Shown here piece by piece: positions 36,310-44,176 of a DNA stretch of 55,974 bases. Positions within the stretch are counted from its first letter, which is position 1. Each line of letters opens with the position of its first letter. A program made the translations under genes and the position numbers. Below the pieces are notes generated by a model. The model did not search any database, was not told the origin of the DNA, and was given only the letters and a program-made list of their open reading frames with translations. Origin of the DNA: an uncultured Pseudomonadota bacterium (GTDB lineage: Bacteria; Pseudomonadota; Alphaproteobacteria; RF32; CAG-239). The stretch is taken from assembly GCA_902793695.1 (NCBI GenBank), contig CADBEI010000001.1, positions 19,990-75,963 of the forward strand. The letters run 5' to 3'.

Positions 36310-36876
36310 TTATAATTGCAACAAATGCTCGGAAATATCGCGCGTCATCTGATGTACGGCTTCCGTTTGCGCCTCAACCAATGCAGGCACTCCGGATTTT
36401 TGCACTTTTGCGATATATGTTCGCTGTTCGCGCTTTAGAACTTTACCGCTCTTATCGCAAATATTCCACCACGCCGTCAACACAACCTTATCGTCAGTAT
36501 AGGCCTTCAAGTTGTTGATTTCAATATTAACACTGTATTGCAAAGAAGCATCATTAAAATATGTGCGTTTAATATATGCATTCGGCAAATATGCAATTAA
36601 ATCGTTGACCACGGTTGTCTGAATTGTATCCGGCAACACTTCCGCCCAGCGATGAAATTCCAAAATTTTCACTTCTGCCGAATCTTTATCATAAACCAAC
36701 ATCTGTGACTTATCCAACATATCCGGTACTTTAATCTTTGTTACCGCCACGCTCATACTTTTATCGGAAAGAGAATCAACACCGTTACTGTTCATAACAT
36801 AAAATTGTGATTGCGGCGAGCGAAAACTGCAGGCATTCAGCAAAACGAACATACAAATCAACCATATTTTTTTCAT
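36310..36876 (-). CDS. ABC transport auxiliary lipoprotein (PqiC-like)
   Basis: A 188-residue lipoprotein. The signal peptide ends in the lipobox LNAC, with the cysteine at residue 16. The following QFYVMNS and VAVTKIKVPDMLDKSQMLVY fit the ABC-transport auxiliary domain, in which LPxYLDRxxIV is conserved. It likely works at the outer membrane with the MCE protein encoded immediately upstream (one base gap) to shuttle lipids. Last gene of the operon. Confidence 0.85.
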   Translation of the reverse strand: MKKIWLICMFVLLNACSFRSPQSQFYVMNSNGVDSLSDKSMSVAVTKIKVPDMLDKSQMLVYDKDSAEVKILEFHRWAEVLPDTIQTTVVNDLIAYLPNAYIKRTYFNDASLQYSVNIEINNLKAYTDDKVVLTAWWNICDKSGKVLKREQRTYIAKVQKSGVPALVEAQTEAVHQMTRDISEHLLQL

Positions 36877-36877
36877 T

Positions 36878-37750
36878 TTATTTCTCCTTTCCCTGAATAA
36901 CGGCTTCCGGATGACGTTCCAAATAATCGGTCAAATTTTTGAGCGAACGACTGGCTTTGGAAATATCTTCCAAAGTTCTATTCATATTTTCCAATGTTTT
37001 TCCGGCACCCCCCGTTTTTTCATCCATAAGCGAGTTCACTTTTTTAGACACATCATTAAGATTCGCCAACAACGACGGAATATTTTTATTCAGGCTCTCG
37101 GCCAAATCATTTAAGTTTTTCATAACATCAGGTGCCGTTTCTCTGATGGTAGCCGTTGTTTGCGAAATATCTTTCAGAATAACCGGAATACTTTCATCAA
37201 TATTATCAATCAAGTTGCCGACACGAACAATGGTATCCTGTAACGGAATATCCTCCAAATCTTTAGAAATCTGTGCAAAAGAAGAATACACTGTCGGAAT
37301 TTCCGGATATTTACCGGTGCCTCGATAAATCGGTTTGTCATTCGGAAGCATTACCAACTCAATCATCAGCTGTCCGGTCAGAAAATTGGATGTAATCAAC
37401 CGCGCTCTCAATCCTTTTTCAATTAAATTTTTTAAAAGGACTTCATATTCTTCTCTGCTCCGTTCCGGAGTGGAACCGTCGTCGTTAAAAATCATATAAA
37501 CCGGAGTTTTGAATGTTCCTTTTTCCAGATTTGTCATTAAGCGAATCTTAGCTACCTTTCCGACTTCCACACCTTGCAACACCACCGGCGAGCCGACGCT
37601 CAAACCGCGCACCGATTCGTCAAAATACATAATTAGCATATCTTCGCTTCTGGCTGAATATTTTTGTTTCATAAAATAACCTATAATGCCGAAAAGACAA
37701 ATTATACCAATTAAGACAAACAATCCGGTAAGTTTATATGTTTTATTCAT
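36878..37750 (-). CDS. mlaD: MCE-domain lipid transport protein (MlaD-like)
   Basis: A 290-residue periplasmic substrate-binding subunit anchored by one membrane helix (residues 8-27). The MCE domain is at about 35-115 (MYFDESVRGLSVGSPVVLQG, then VEVGKVAKIRL). A long coiled-coil-like C-terminal half contains repeated NLxDxxxxxIP segments. The start overlaps the mlaF stop. It is longer than E. coli MlaD and closer in architecture to PqiB/LetB-type single-MCE proteins of alphaproteobacteria. Confidence 0.9.
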   Translation of the reverse strand: MNKTYKLTGLFVLIGIICLFGIIGYFMKQKYSARSEDMLIMYFDESVRGLSVGSPVVLQGVEVGKVAKIRLMTNLEKGTFKTPVYMIFNDDGSTPERSREEYEVLLKNLIEKGLRARLITSNFLTGQLMIELVMLPNDKPIYRGTGKYPEIPTVYSSFAQISKDLEDIPLQDTIVRVGNLIDNIDESIPVILKDISQTTATIRETAPDVMKNLNDLAESLNKNIPSLLANLNDVSKKVNSLMDEKTGGAGKTLENMNRTLEDISKASRSLKNLTDYLERHPEAVIQGKEK

Positions 37751-38505
37751 TTTTTCTTCTCTCCTCGCGTTAAGAATTTATATACTGCCTCGTTTGGCGG
37801 GTTTTTCAGCAATTCTTTGGGATCGCCCTTTGCCATAATGGTTTTGGTGGAGGCATCCAAAAAAATAGAGTTATTGCCAATGGCAAAAATCGAGGCCAGT
37901 TCGTGAGTAACCACCACGATGGTTGTACCCAAACTGCGATTGATTTCAATAATCAAATCATCCAAATTGCGTGAACTTATCGGGTCCAATCCGGCCGACG
38001 GCTCATCAAAATACACTATATCCGGATCAAGAGCCAAAGCCCGTGCCAAACCCGCGCGTTTTTTCATACCTCCACTGATTTCGGAAGGATAAAAATCATC
38101 AAATCCGGTTAATCCCACCAAAGCCAATTTCAAGTGCGCCAGTTCACGCATAGTCGCTGATGAATAATCGGTATATTGCTGCATCGGCAACATAATATTT
38201 TCCGCCAATGTCATAGAGCTGAACAGCGCTCCCCCCTGATATAAAATTCCGGATTTTTCACGGATTTTCTGCACTTCGGCAGTCGAAGCCGCGGCAATAT
38301 CAACCCCGTTAATCACCACCGAGCCTTTCAGCGGCGGAATAAGCCCTGTAAGCACACGTAACATACTGCTTTTGCCGCAACCGCTGCCACCCATAATGAT
38401 AAAAATATCGCCTTTATTTACTTGATAATCGGCATCATGCAACAACACATAATCGCCGTAACCGACGTTCAATCCCTTGACATCTATGGCGACTTGCTTA
38501 CTCAT
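37747..38505 (-). CDS. mlaF: Lipid transport ABC ATPase (MlaF-like)
   Basis: A 252-residue ATP-binding subunit. Walker A is IIMGGSGCGKSSMLRVLTG, the Q loop is LYQGGALFSSMTLAEN, the signature is SGGMKKRAGLARAL, Walker B is DIVYFDEPSAGLDP and the switch histidine is VVTHELAS. The ATG at 38505 overlaps the stop of the permease (ATGA), which makes translational coupling likely. It powers phospholipid movement across the inner membrane. Confidence 0.95.
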   Translation of the reverse strand: MSKQVAIDVKGLNVGYGDYVLLHDADYQVNKGDIFIIMGGSGCGKSSMLRVLTGLIPPLKGSVVINGVDIAAASTAEVQKIREKSGILYQGGALFSSMTLAENIMLPMQQYTDYSSATMRELAHLKLALVGLTGFDDFYPSEISGGMKKRAGLARALALDPDIVYFDEPSAGLDPISSRNLDDLIIEINRSLGTTIVVVTHELASIFAIGNNSIFLDASTKTIMAKGDPKELLKNPPNEAVYKFLTRGEKKK

Positions 38506-39632
38506 AGCCCCAACTCCATGCAAATAACCGTGATAATACCGGTAGCGACAATCATCCAAACAATGGCTCTGACTACGGATTGTGTGGTGGCGACACCTAC
38601 ACTGTCGGCATTACGTCCGCAATTAAGCCCGCTGTAACAGCCGCAAACCGCTATAATGATACCGAAACAGAAACCATGGAAAACACCTACCAAAAAATTT
38701 TTCAAATTGAAAGCATTAATAGCATATTTCCAATATTCCTGATACGGCAAATCCATCATAAACACCCCGACAAATGCACCGCCGATCATTCCCATAATAT
38801 CTGCCAACATCGTCAATATAGGCATAGCTATCAGCAACGCCAATAATCGCGGCAACACCAAAAAATCTATTTTGGAAAAGCCCATGGTTTGCAGAGCATC
38901 CAATTCCTCATTTACCTGCATGGTGCCGATAGTGGCGGCATAAGACGAACCTGTGCGACCGGCCATAATAATCCCCACCATAATCGCACCCATAATGCGA
39001 CACATACCGATGGTAACCAAACTTGCCACATAAATCTGTGCACCAAACGTTTCCAACTGAATAGCGCCGACAAAGGCCAATATCAACCCGACCAGAAAGC
39101 TGATTAATGATACGATTCCCACAGCGCTCGGACCGCAATCTTCCAGCGCCGCCATAAAATCGACACGCCGCATAATCGAGCGAAAGCCTATCCATCTGCC
39201 GACAGAAGTGCATATCTGCCCCAAAAAATGCATAACATTTGAGGTTTTTTGTAAACAATCGAGTGTATTTTTTCCCAGATTTTCCAGAAAAGGCATTTTT
39301 ACCGAACTGCCGTGCGTCGGATTACGATCATCGGCAAACGCCAGACGCATCAAATCCCGCAAATTTTGCGGCAACGCGGATAAATCGCATTCTGCTCCTG
39401 CTGTTTTGGCTTTGCGAATGCTCTCATACAAAACAACCAACAGCGATGAATCCCATTCGCCCAAACCATCAGCACATAGCACCAACTGTTTTGTTTTTTT
39501 TGCAAACTGTCGTTCCAATTCTGCAAAAAATTCCGGACAATCATAATTCAATACGTCACCGGATACGGATAAGCGTAAAGCATTATCCTCCACACGTTCT
39601 AACTTTATATTACTTTCCGTCTTTTTCTGCAT
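38502..39632 (-). CDS. mlaE: Lipid transport permease with N-terminal STAS domain (MlaE-like)
   Basis: A 376-residue inner-membrane protein. Residues 1-100 form a STAS-like domain (LSVSGDVLNYDC, LVLCADGLGEWDSSLLVVLY). The MlaE permease core follows, with FMAALEDCGPSAVGIVSLISF, MVGIIMAGRTGSSYAATIG and NEELDALQTMGFS. ATG 39632 is chosen because its sequence continues the STAS fold; it overlaps the end of yacG. The fusion of STAS and permease is common in alphaproteobacteria. Confidence 0.93.
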   Translation of the reverse strand: MQKKTESNIKLERVEDNALRLSVSGDVLNYDCPEFFAELERQFAKKTKQLVLCADGLGEWDSSLLVVLYESIRKAKTAGAECDLSALPQNLRDLMRLAFADDRNPTHGSSVKMPFLENLGKNTLDCLQKTSNVMHFLGQICTSVGRWIGFRSIMRRVDFMAALEDCGPSAVGIVSLISFLVGLILAFVGAIQLETFGAQIYVASLVTIGMCRIMGAIMVGIIMAGRTGSSYAATIGTMQVNEELDALQTMGFSKIDFLVLPRLLALLIAMPILTMLADIMGMIGGAFVGVFMMDLPYQEYWKYAINAFNLKNFLVGVFHGFCFGIIIAVCGCYSGLNCGRNADSVGVATTQSVVRAIVWMIVATGIITVICMELGL

Positions 39633-39822
39633 TTTCCAAAGCCTCGGCAAGTTCTTCGGTTTCCAACTCGTCCAAATCCTCGGATGCCACTGCATAACTA
39701 CCGTTAAACCAACGATTCAAATCAACATCCGCGCAGCGTTTTGAGCAAAACGGCATATATTCCTCTCCGGCAAACAACTTGCCGCAAATCGGGCATTTAT
39801 GCGTTTTGATAACCTCGCTCAT
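39610..39822 (-). CDS. yacG: DNA gyrase inhibitor YacG (zinc protein)
   Basis: A 70-residue protein with the YacG zinc ribbon: CPICGKLF and FCSKRCADVDLNRWFNGSY. The acidic C-terminal tail is typical. YacG binds GyrB and limits gyrase activity in E. coli. The start overlaps the stop of the RNase E/G gene by four bases, in the order maf-rng-yacG known from alphaproteobacteria. Confidence 0.92.
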   Translation of the reverse strand: MSEVIKTHKCPICGKLFAGEEYMPFCSKRCADVDLNRWFNGSYAVASEDLDELETEELAEALENAEKDGK

Positions 39823-40982
39823 GGTTCAACTCTACCCGTACCCTGACAAGTCGGACATTCAACCGTATATAAATCACGCAAACTCGGGCGACGACGTTGG
39901 CGCAAAATTTCTATGTTACCGGCACGGCTCAATCCCAAAACGCGACTGCGGCAAGCGTCATCGGCCAACTCTTCTTCCAAGCAATCAATAATGCTCTTCA
40001 TAAAACGATATTCAGACGAACCGGCAAAATCGATAATTATTTTACCGGAAAGGTTGCGCAGACGAATCTGACGGGCAATTTCTTTGGCGGCTTCAATATT
40101 TAAGGTATCAATATCGCCGACATTGCGAATACCGCCGCTGTCCACATCAATAGCCACACAGGCTCGGGTTTCTTCAATTTGCAGACTTCCACCGCTTTTT
40201 AACTTAACGGTGCGCTCCAACGCGTCGATAATTGCATCATCAACCCCATATTCTTCAAAACCGTTTTTCTTCAGAGTAACGGTTCCGTCAAACACTGCCG
40301 ACACCGCTTGCTCCAAATTCGGCGTATCCACAACAACCTCCTTTAAACTGTCGTGATAACGGCGGATATACTCAAACAAAGGATTTTCCTTGGCATATAA
40401 CAGTGCCGGTGCCGTCAATGTTCTTGCTTTTTTACGAATATCCTCATAAACGGCACGCAACTCATCCATTTCAGCCACAACCTGCTGTTCACTGCCTTCA
40501 ACCGACATAGTGCGCAAAATCCAACCTTCCTGACCGCTACATTTTTCGCGCACTGCCTTTGCATATTGCTCGGCTTTTTGTGTATCCTCAATTTTGCGTG
40601 AATATTCAACATCGTATTTGAACGGACAATAAACCAGATAAGAACCCACAAGCTGAATGTTACGCACTACTTTTGCGCCCTTTTCGGCGTGTTTTTCTTG
40701 CAAAACCTGTACCACTACACTCTGACCTTCACTCATATTAGCCTCTTTCAGAGCAGGTTCATAAGCATTCAAAAACGCCTCTCTGCCGTCGCCAATATCA
40801 ACAATAAAGCCATATCTGTCATTAGCCAGATTTATTTTTTTGATAATCTTGCCGAGATACACATTACCCTCGATGGCGCGGCTGTCATTATAAATATCAA
40901 TTTCCATTAAGCCGGTATTATCAAAAACGGCTATACCGAAAGCCTCTTCATTTCTGTCATAAACTATCTTTTGAGCATTCAT
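39819..40982 (-). CDS. rng: Ribonuclease E/G family protein
   Basis: A 387-residue endoribonuclease closer in size to RNase G than to full RNase E. An S1-like RNA-binding domain (GNVYLGKIIKKI, YGFIVDIGDGREAFL) precedes the catalytic core with metal-binding aspartates in CVAIDVDSGG and IIIDFAGS. The zinc-link cysteines appear in ECPTCQGTGR at the very end. It overlaps maf by four bases. The C-terminal degradosome scaffold of RNase E is absent. Confidence 0.9.
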   Translation of the reverse strand: MNAQKIVYDRNEEAFGIAVFDNTGLMEIDIYNDSRAIEGNVYLGKIIKKINLANDRYGFIVDIGDGREAFLNAYEPALKEANMSEGQSVVVQVLQEKHAEKGAKVVRNIQLVGSYLVYCPFKYDVEYSRKIEDTQKAEQYAKAVREKCSGQEGWILRTMSVEGSEQQVVAEMDELRAVYEDIRKKARTLTAPALLYAKENPLFEYIRRYHDSLKEVVVDTPNLEQAVSAVFDGTVTLKKNGFEEYGVDDAIIDALERTVKLKSGGSLQIEETRACVAIDVDSGGIRNVGDIDTLNIEAAKEIARQIRLRNLSGKIIIDFAGSSEYRFMKSIIDCLEEELADDACRSRVLGLSRAGNIEILRQRRRPSLRDLYTVECPTCQGTGRVEP

Positions 40983-41563
40983 TTTATCCCTACTCCTTTT
41001 AACAAATTCAATGTTTCATACAGCGGTAACCCGACCACACCTGAATAAGAACCGACCATTTTCGTTACATATCCGGCAAGCCGCCCTTCGATTTTGTAGC
41101 CGCAAACACCTTTCCATTCTCCGCATTCAATATATGCGTTCAAATCTTCGTCCGACAATACTTTCATCATTATTTTGGTGGTAACGGTGCGTTGCGAAAT
41201 CTGACCATTTTTACTGATTAAACACACCGAACTGATGACGCGATGAGTGCGCCCCGACAAAAGTTTCAAATAAGCGATCTGTTCGGCGGCATCTTTGGCT
41301 TTATGCAAAATTCTTTGCCCCGTCGCCACAATGGTATCACAAGCCAAAATATTTTCATTTGGGCACAAAGCCGCAACATGCTTGGCTTTTTCCAACGCCA
41401 TCCGCCGCACATAAGGTAATGGTTTTTCATGAGGCAAACAACTCTCATCTATATCGGCCGGCTGAATTTTCTTCGGCTCATAAGCCACCTGCCGCAACAA
41501 GGCAATCCGCTGCGGCGAACCTGATGCCAATACAAAATCTTTTACCTCAGTTGATTTTTGCAT
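40979..41563 (-). CDS. maf: Maf-like nucleotide pyrophosphatase
   Basis: A 194-residue house-cleaning pyrophosphatase acting on non-canonical or pyrimidine NTPs. Signatures are VLASGSPQRIALLRQV at the N terminus, ALEKAKHVA, ILACDTIVATGQ (catalytic Asp), LSGRTHRVIS and CGYKIEGRLAGYVTKMVGSYSGVVGLPL. The stop overlaps the RNase E/G start. dksA ends three bases upstream. Confidence 0.95.
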   Translation of the reverse strand: MQKSTEVKDFVLASGSPQRIALLRQVAYEPKKIQPADIDESCLPHEKPLPYVRRMALEKAKHVAALCPNENILACDTIVATGQRILHKAKDAAEQIAYLKLLSGRTHRVISSVCLISKNGQISQRTVTTKIMMKVLSDEDLNAYIECGEWKGVCGYKIEGRLAGYVTKMVGSYSGVVGLPLYETLNLLKGVGIK

Positions 41564-41566
41564 AAA

Positions 41567-41995
41567 TTAAGCGCCGTTATCATCATCAAAAGTTTTTTCC
41601 ATACGCTCATGACGCTCTTGTGCCTCAATCGACAGAGTTGCCACCGGACGAGCCTCCAAGCGGCTTATCCCGATAGGTTCGCCGGTTTCTTCGCAATAGC
41701 CGTATGTGCCTTCTTCGATTCTATCCAACGCTTCATCAATCTTTGTAATCAATTTACGAATTCTGTCCTTGGTACGCAAATCCAATGATTTATCCGTCTC
41801 CATGGACGCTCGATCAATTTCATCCGGCTGGTTCAATCCGCCCTGACGCAAGTCGTCTAATGTATCTGCAGATTGTGAAACAAGAGTTTTCTTCCAATTT
41901 TCCAGTTTCTGACGAAAGTATTCAAGTTGCATTTCATTCATATATTCTTCGTCGACTGACGGTTTATAATCCGGTGGTAATACAATAGACGTCAT
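41567..41995 (-). CDS. dksA: DksA/TraR family RNA polymerase-binding factor
   Basis: A 142-residue transcription factor that binds the RNA polymerase secondary channel and works with ppGpp. It has a coiled-coil with a DxxDxA-type tip (QPDEIDRASMETD) and a C-terminal zinc-finger-like region, YGYCEETGEPIGISRLEARP. Only one of the usual four cysteines is kept, as in many alphaproteobacterial DksA. ATG 41995, preceded by AAGGAG, is preferred to the ATG at 42058. Confidence 0.93.
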   Translation of the reverse strand: MTSIVLPPDYKPSVDEEYMNEMQLEYFRQKLENWKKTLVSQSADTLDDLRQGGLNQPDEIDRASMETDKSLDLRTKDRIRKLITKIDEALDRIEEGTYGYCEETGEPIGISRLEARPVATLSIEAQERHERMEKTFDDDNGA

Positions 41996-42088
41996 TTTAC
42001 ATCTCCTTTTATTTAATATAGTTTTACAATAATTAACAGCAATCGTACATAACTTCAAGACTTATTCTTACTTAATAACATAAAGTTG

Positions 42089-42730
42089 TCAGTTAAATAT
42101 CCACTGTATTTCATTTTCACGATTATCCTTACACTGCGCATTCTTGTCTGTTTTGTTTTTACCGGTCAACACGACACGACTTACCGGCAGAGCACAAATT
42201 TTGTTTGTAGAATCGGTACAACCGCCGCTTTGGGCATTGACGGCCTGTCCGTTCACATTACCGTAAGCCTGCCAATACCACGCACTTGTTTTGTTCACAA
42301 AAATAGCAAATAAATCGGCATATTGATTTTTGCGCCAATCTTTCATTGCCAACTCCACACATTGTTTTTTGGAAAGATTTGCAAATCTTACATAAAATTT
42401 GGTCGGATCATCATCATAAATATTGACCTCGACTTTTCCGCCAAATGCGTGATAAATATTAGTACCGGCCACACGAAAAGAATTAGGAATAAGTTTGCGG
42501 TCACCATTTCTGACTTTTTCCACCACTTCCGAATAATCTACATCAATTGCCGAAGAGCGCACCATTGCTCCCACCAATTCGGTCAGCTGCAGAGATGCCG
42601 TACTGTATTTATGATTATCAAACGCACTGCTGACAATCCTGCCTATGGCAATAATCACACCCATGGCAACCATAAGGTAGCCCATCATTTCAATCATTGA
42701 CCTGCCGGCCTGTGCTTTTTTCATATCCAT
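42089..42730 (-). CDS. Type IV pilin-like protein with prepilin leader
   Basis: A 213-residue protein. Residues 1-9 (MDMKKAQAG) form a basic prepilin leader. Cleavage after G9 would give the mature start RSMIEMMGYLMV, with glutamate at mature position 5 as in type IV pilins, leading into a hydrophobic helix. The rest is a pilin-like head with cysteines in KKQCVELAMKDW, GGCTDSTNKICALP and NAQCKDN. AGGGG precedes ATG 42730. No pilus assembly genes are adjacent; the prepilin peptidase at 1049 is a possible processing enzyme. Confidence 0.75.
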   Translation of the reverse strand: MDMKKAQAGRSMIEMMGYLMVAMGVIIAIGRIVSSAFDNHKYSTASLQLTELVGAMVRSSAIDVDYSEVVEKVRNGDRKLIPNSFRVAGTNIYHAFGGKVEVNIYDDDPTKFYVRFANLSKKQCVELAMKDWRKNQYADLFAIFVNKTSAWYWQAYGNVNGQAVNAQSGGCTDSTNKICALPVSRVVLTGKNKTDKNAQCKDNRENEIQWIFN

Positions 42731-42856
42731 TTCTTTTACCCCTGTATGCCTCAGAATATCACAAAAAAACTTCGTTAACAATAACTTTTATAAAATACTT
42801 TATTTTTTTTATAAGGTGATTATAATAGAGCTATTAAACATTATGAGGAATAATAA

Positions 42857-43405
42857 ATGAAAAAGATTACAATTCTTTTAACAACTGCGCTTTTTACGGC
42901 CGCAACCGGTTTTTCGGCTCGTGCTGACAGTTATAACTACGTTCCGTATGTCGGAATTGATTATGTATTCAGTCGTACCAACGCATTCGGCACACATCCG
43001 GAGCATCACGGCGGAGCGGTGCGTTTAGGCTCGGAATACGGCAAATATTTTTCCACCGAATTGTTTGCCGCTCAAAGCGCTCAAGATAAAAACAATATCG
43101 GAGCCGGAAGCTTAAAAACATCTTATTTTGCTTACGGTTTGGATATTTTGGCTTATTCTCCGGCGCTTGCCGGTGTTGCGTTGTTGGCAACGGCCGGTAT
43201 CGGCGAATATAATTACAAGACCAAATTCACTCCGGCCGATAATCACCGCGAGCACGGATACGGTTATCGATTCGGCGGCGGTTTGAAATATGTTTTTGAT
43301 GAACATTGGCAAACTCGTTTTGTCAGCCGTTACATAAACTTTGATAAGTTGGACGGATATAACCACAGTGTGGAATACTCTTTCGGTGTTGAATATCATT
43401 TTTAA
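42857..43405 (+). CDS. Outer-membrane beta-barrel protein
   Basis: A 182-residue protein with a signal peptide cleaved after FSARA (about residue 23). The mature part consists of alternating amphipathic strands with aromatic ends and finishes in VEYSFGVEYHF, the terminal phenylalanine required for BAM insertion. It resembles small OmpA/opacity-like eight-stranded barrels. TGAGGAA precedes the start. The gene at 43421 follows after 15 bases. Confidence 0.8.
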   Translation: MKKITILLTTALFTAATGFSARADSYNYVPYVGIDYVFSRTNAFGTHPEHHGGAVRLGSEYGKYFSTELFAAQSAQDKNNIGAGSLKTSYFAYGLDILAYSPALAGVALLATAGIGEYNYKTKFTPADNHREHGYGYRFGGGLKYVFDEHWQTRFVSRYINFDKLDGYNHSVEYSFGVEYHF

Positions 43406-43420
43406 AAAAGGAATAGAACA

Positions 43421-43918
43421 ATGGGGAAAAAGCTTTTTATAATAGTTATAATGTTGTTTTTGTTCGGCTGGAGTCTGACATTGCTTAAAAAGGCCAAAAA
43501 CGAACCGACGGTTGTTCAGACCGAAGATGCACCGGTAGCACAGGTTGAAGAAAATCTGCCGGAAACGGTGTATTCTTTCAACGCACAGGATTTGAGCGAA
43601 GAATGTTCGGAAGATGTCAACAATATGCTTTGTACGGTTGAAAAAGCGGTAAAATGCACACTGAAACCTGAACTTGAAATGTGTGCCAAGTTAAATCTTC
43701 CGCCGTTTATCTTTATGAAAGACCCGACCGTAGAGCGCCCGACGGAAATGAATTACAAATTTATCAATAAAATTGTTTTACCTAACGGTACCACCGAAAT
43801 CCACACCGAAAGTTCCTGCAACGGCGGTTGGTTCGGTCTATGTCAGGGAACCATCATTTACGTGCTCGGTCAAAGCGGCGGCAAATGGAATGTTCGTGAC
43901 ATTTACGCCATTGAATAA
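43421..43918 (+). CDS. Hypothetical membrane-anchored periplasmic protein
   Basis: A 165-residue protein with an N-terminal membrane anchor (residues 4-23), a proline/acid-rich linker (VVQTEDAPVAQVEENLPE) and a compact periplasmic domain. That domain has six cysteines, in EECSEDVNNMLCTVEKAVKC, EMCAKL and SSCNGGWFGLCQG, probably disulfide-bonded. No family is recognised. It is likely co-transcribed with the barrel protein and followed by a terminator. Confidence 0.65.
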   Translation: MGKKLFIIVIMLFLFGWSLTLLKKAKNEPTVVQTEDAPVAQVEENLPETVYSFNAQDLSEECSEDVNNMLCTVEKAVKCTLKPELEMCAKLNLPPFIFMKDPTVERPTEMNYKFINKIVLPNGTTEIHTESSCNGGWFGLCQGTIIYVLGQSGGKWNVRDIYAIE

Positions 43919-43939
43919 TTTGCTGCCAATACAAAGACT

Positions 43940-43972
43940 AACGGCGTCCGTACAAGACGCCGTTTTATTTTA
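43940..43972. terminator. Bidirectional terminator
   Basis: AACGGCGTC (43940-43948)/GACGCCGTT (43956-43964) with a seven-base loop is followed by TTATTTTA. It separates the 43421 gene from the convergent small lipoprotein. Confidence 0.88.
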
Positions 43973-43982
43973 TCCGCAAACA

Positions 43983-44150
43983 TTAAAATTTAGAAACATT
44001 ACCGACACATTTATCCGGATTGGTTTTGCAGTATTCCTGTTCCTGTCCGTAGCCATACAAAGATTTTCTGTCGTCGCTCAAGCGGTCGGCCACAAATGCC
44101 GAACAAGCCGAAATCAATAAAATCGCCGTAAACATCAGTGCTTTTTTCAT
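43983..44150 (-). CDS. Small lipoprotein
   Basis: A 55-residue protein. A short signal peptide ends in the lipobox LISAC. The mature part, CSAFVADRLSDDRKSLYGYG, continues to a short cysteine-bearing tail (YCKTNPDKCVG). The start has GGAGACTGTT upstream, a modest ribosome binding site. It lies between convergent genes and is bounded by the terminator at 43940. Function unknown. Confidence 0.55.
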   Translation of the reverse strand: MKKALMFTAILLISACSAFVADRLSDDRKSLYGYGQEQEYCKTNPDKCVGNVSKF

Positions 44151-44176
44151 AACAGTCTCCGCATATCGTCAACAAA

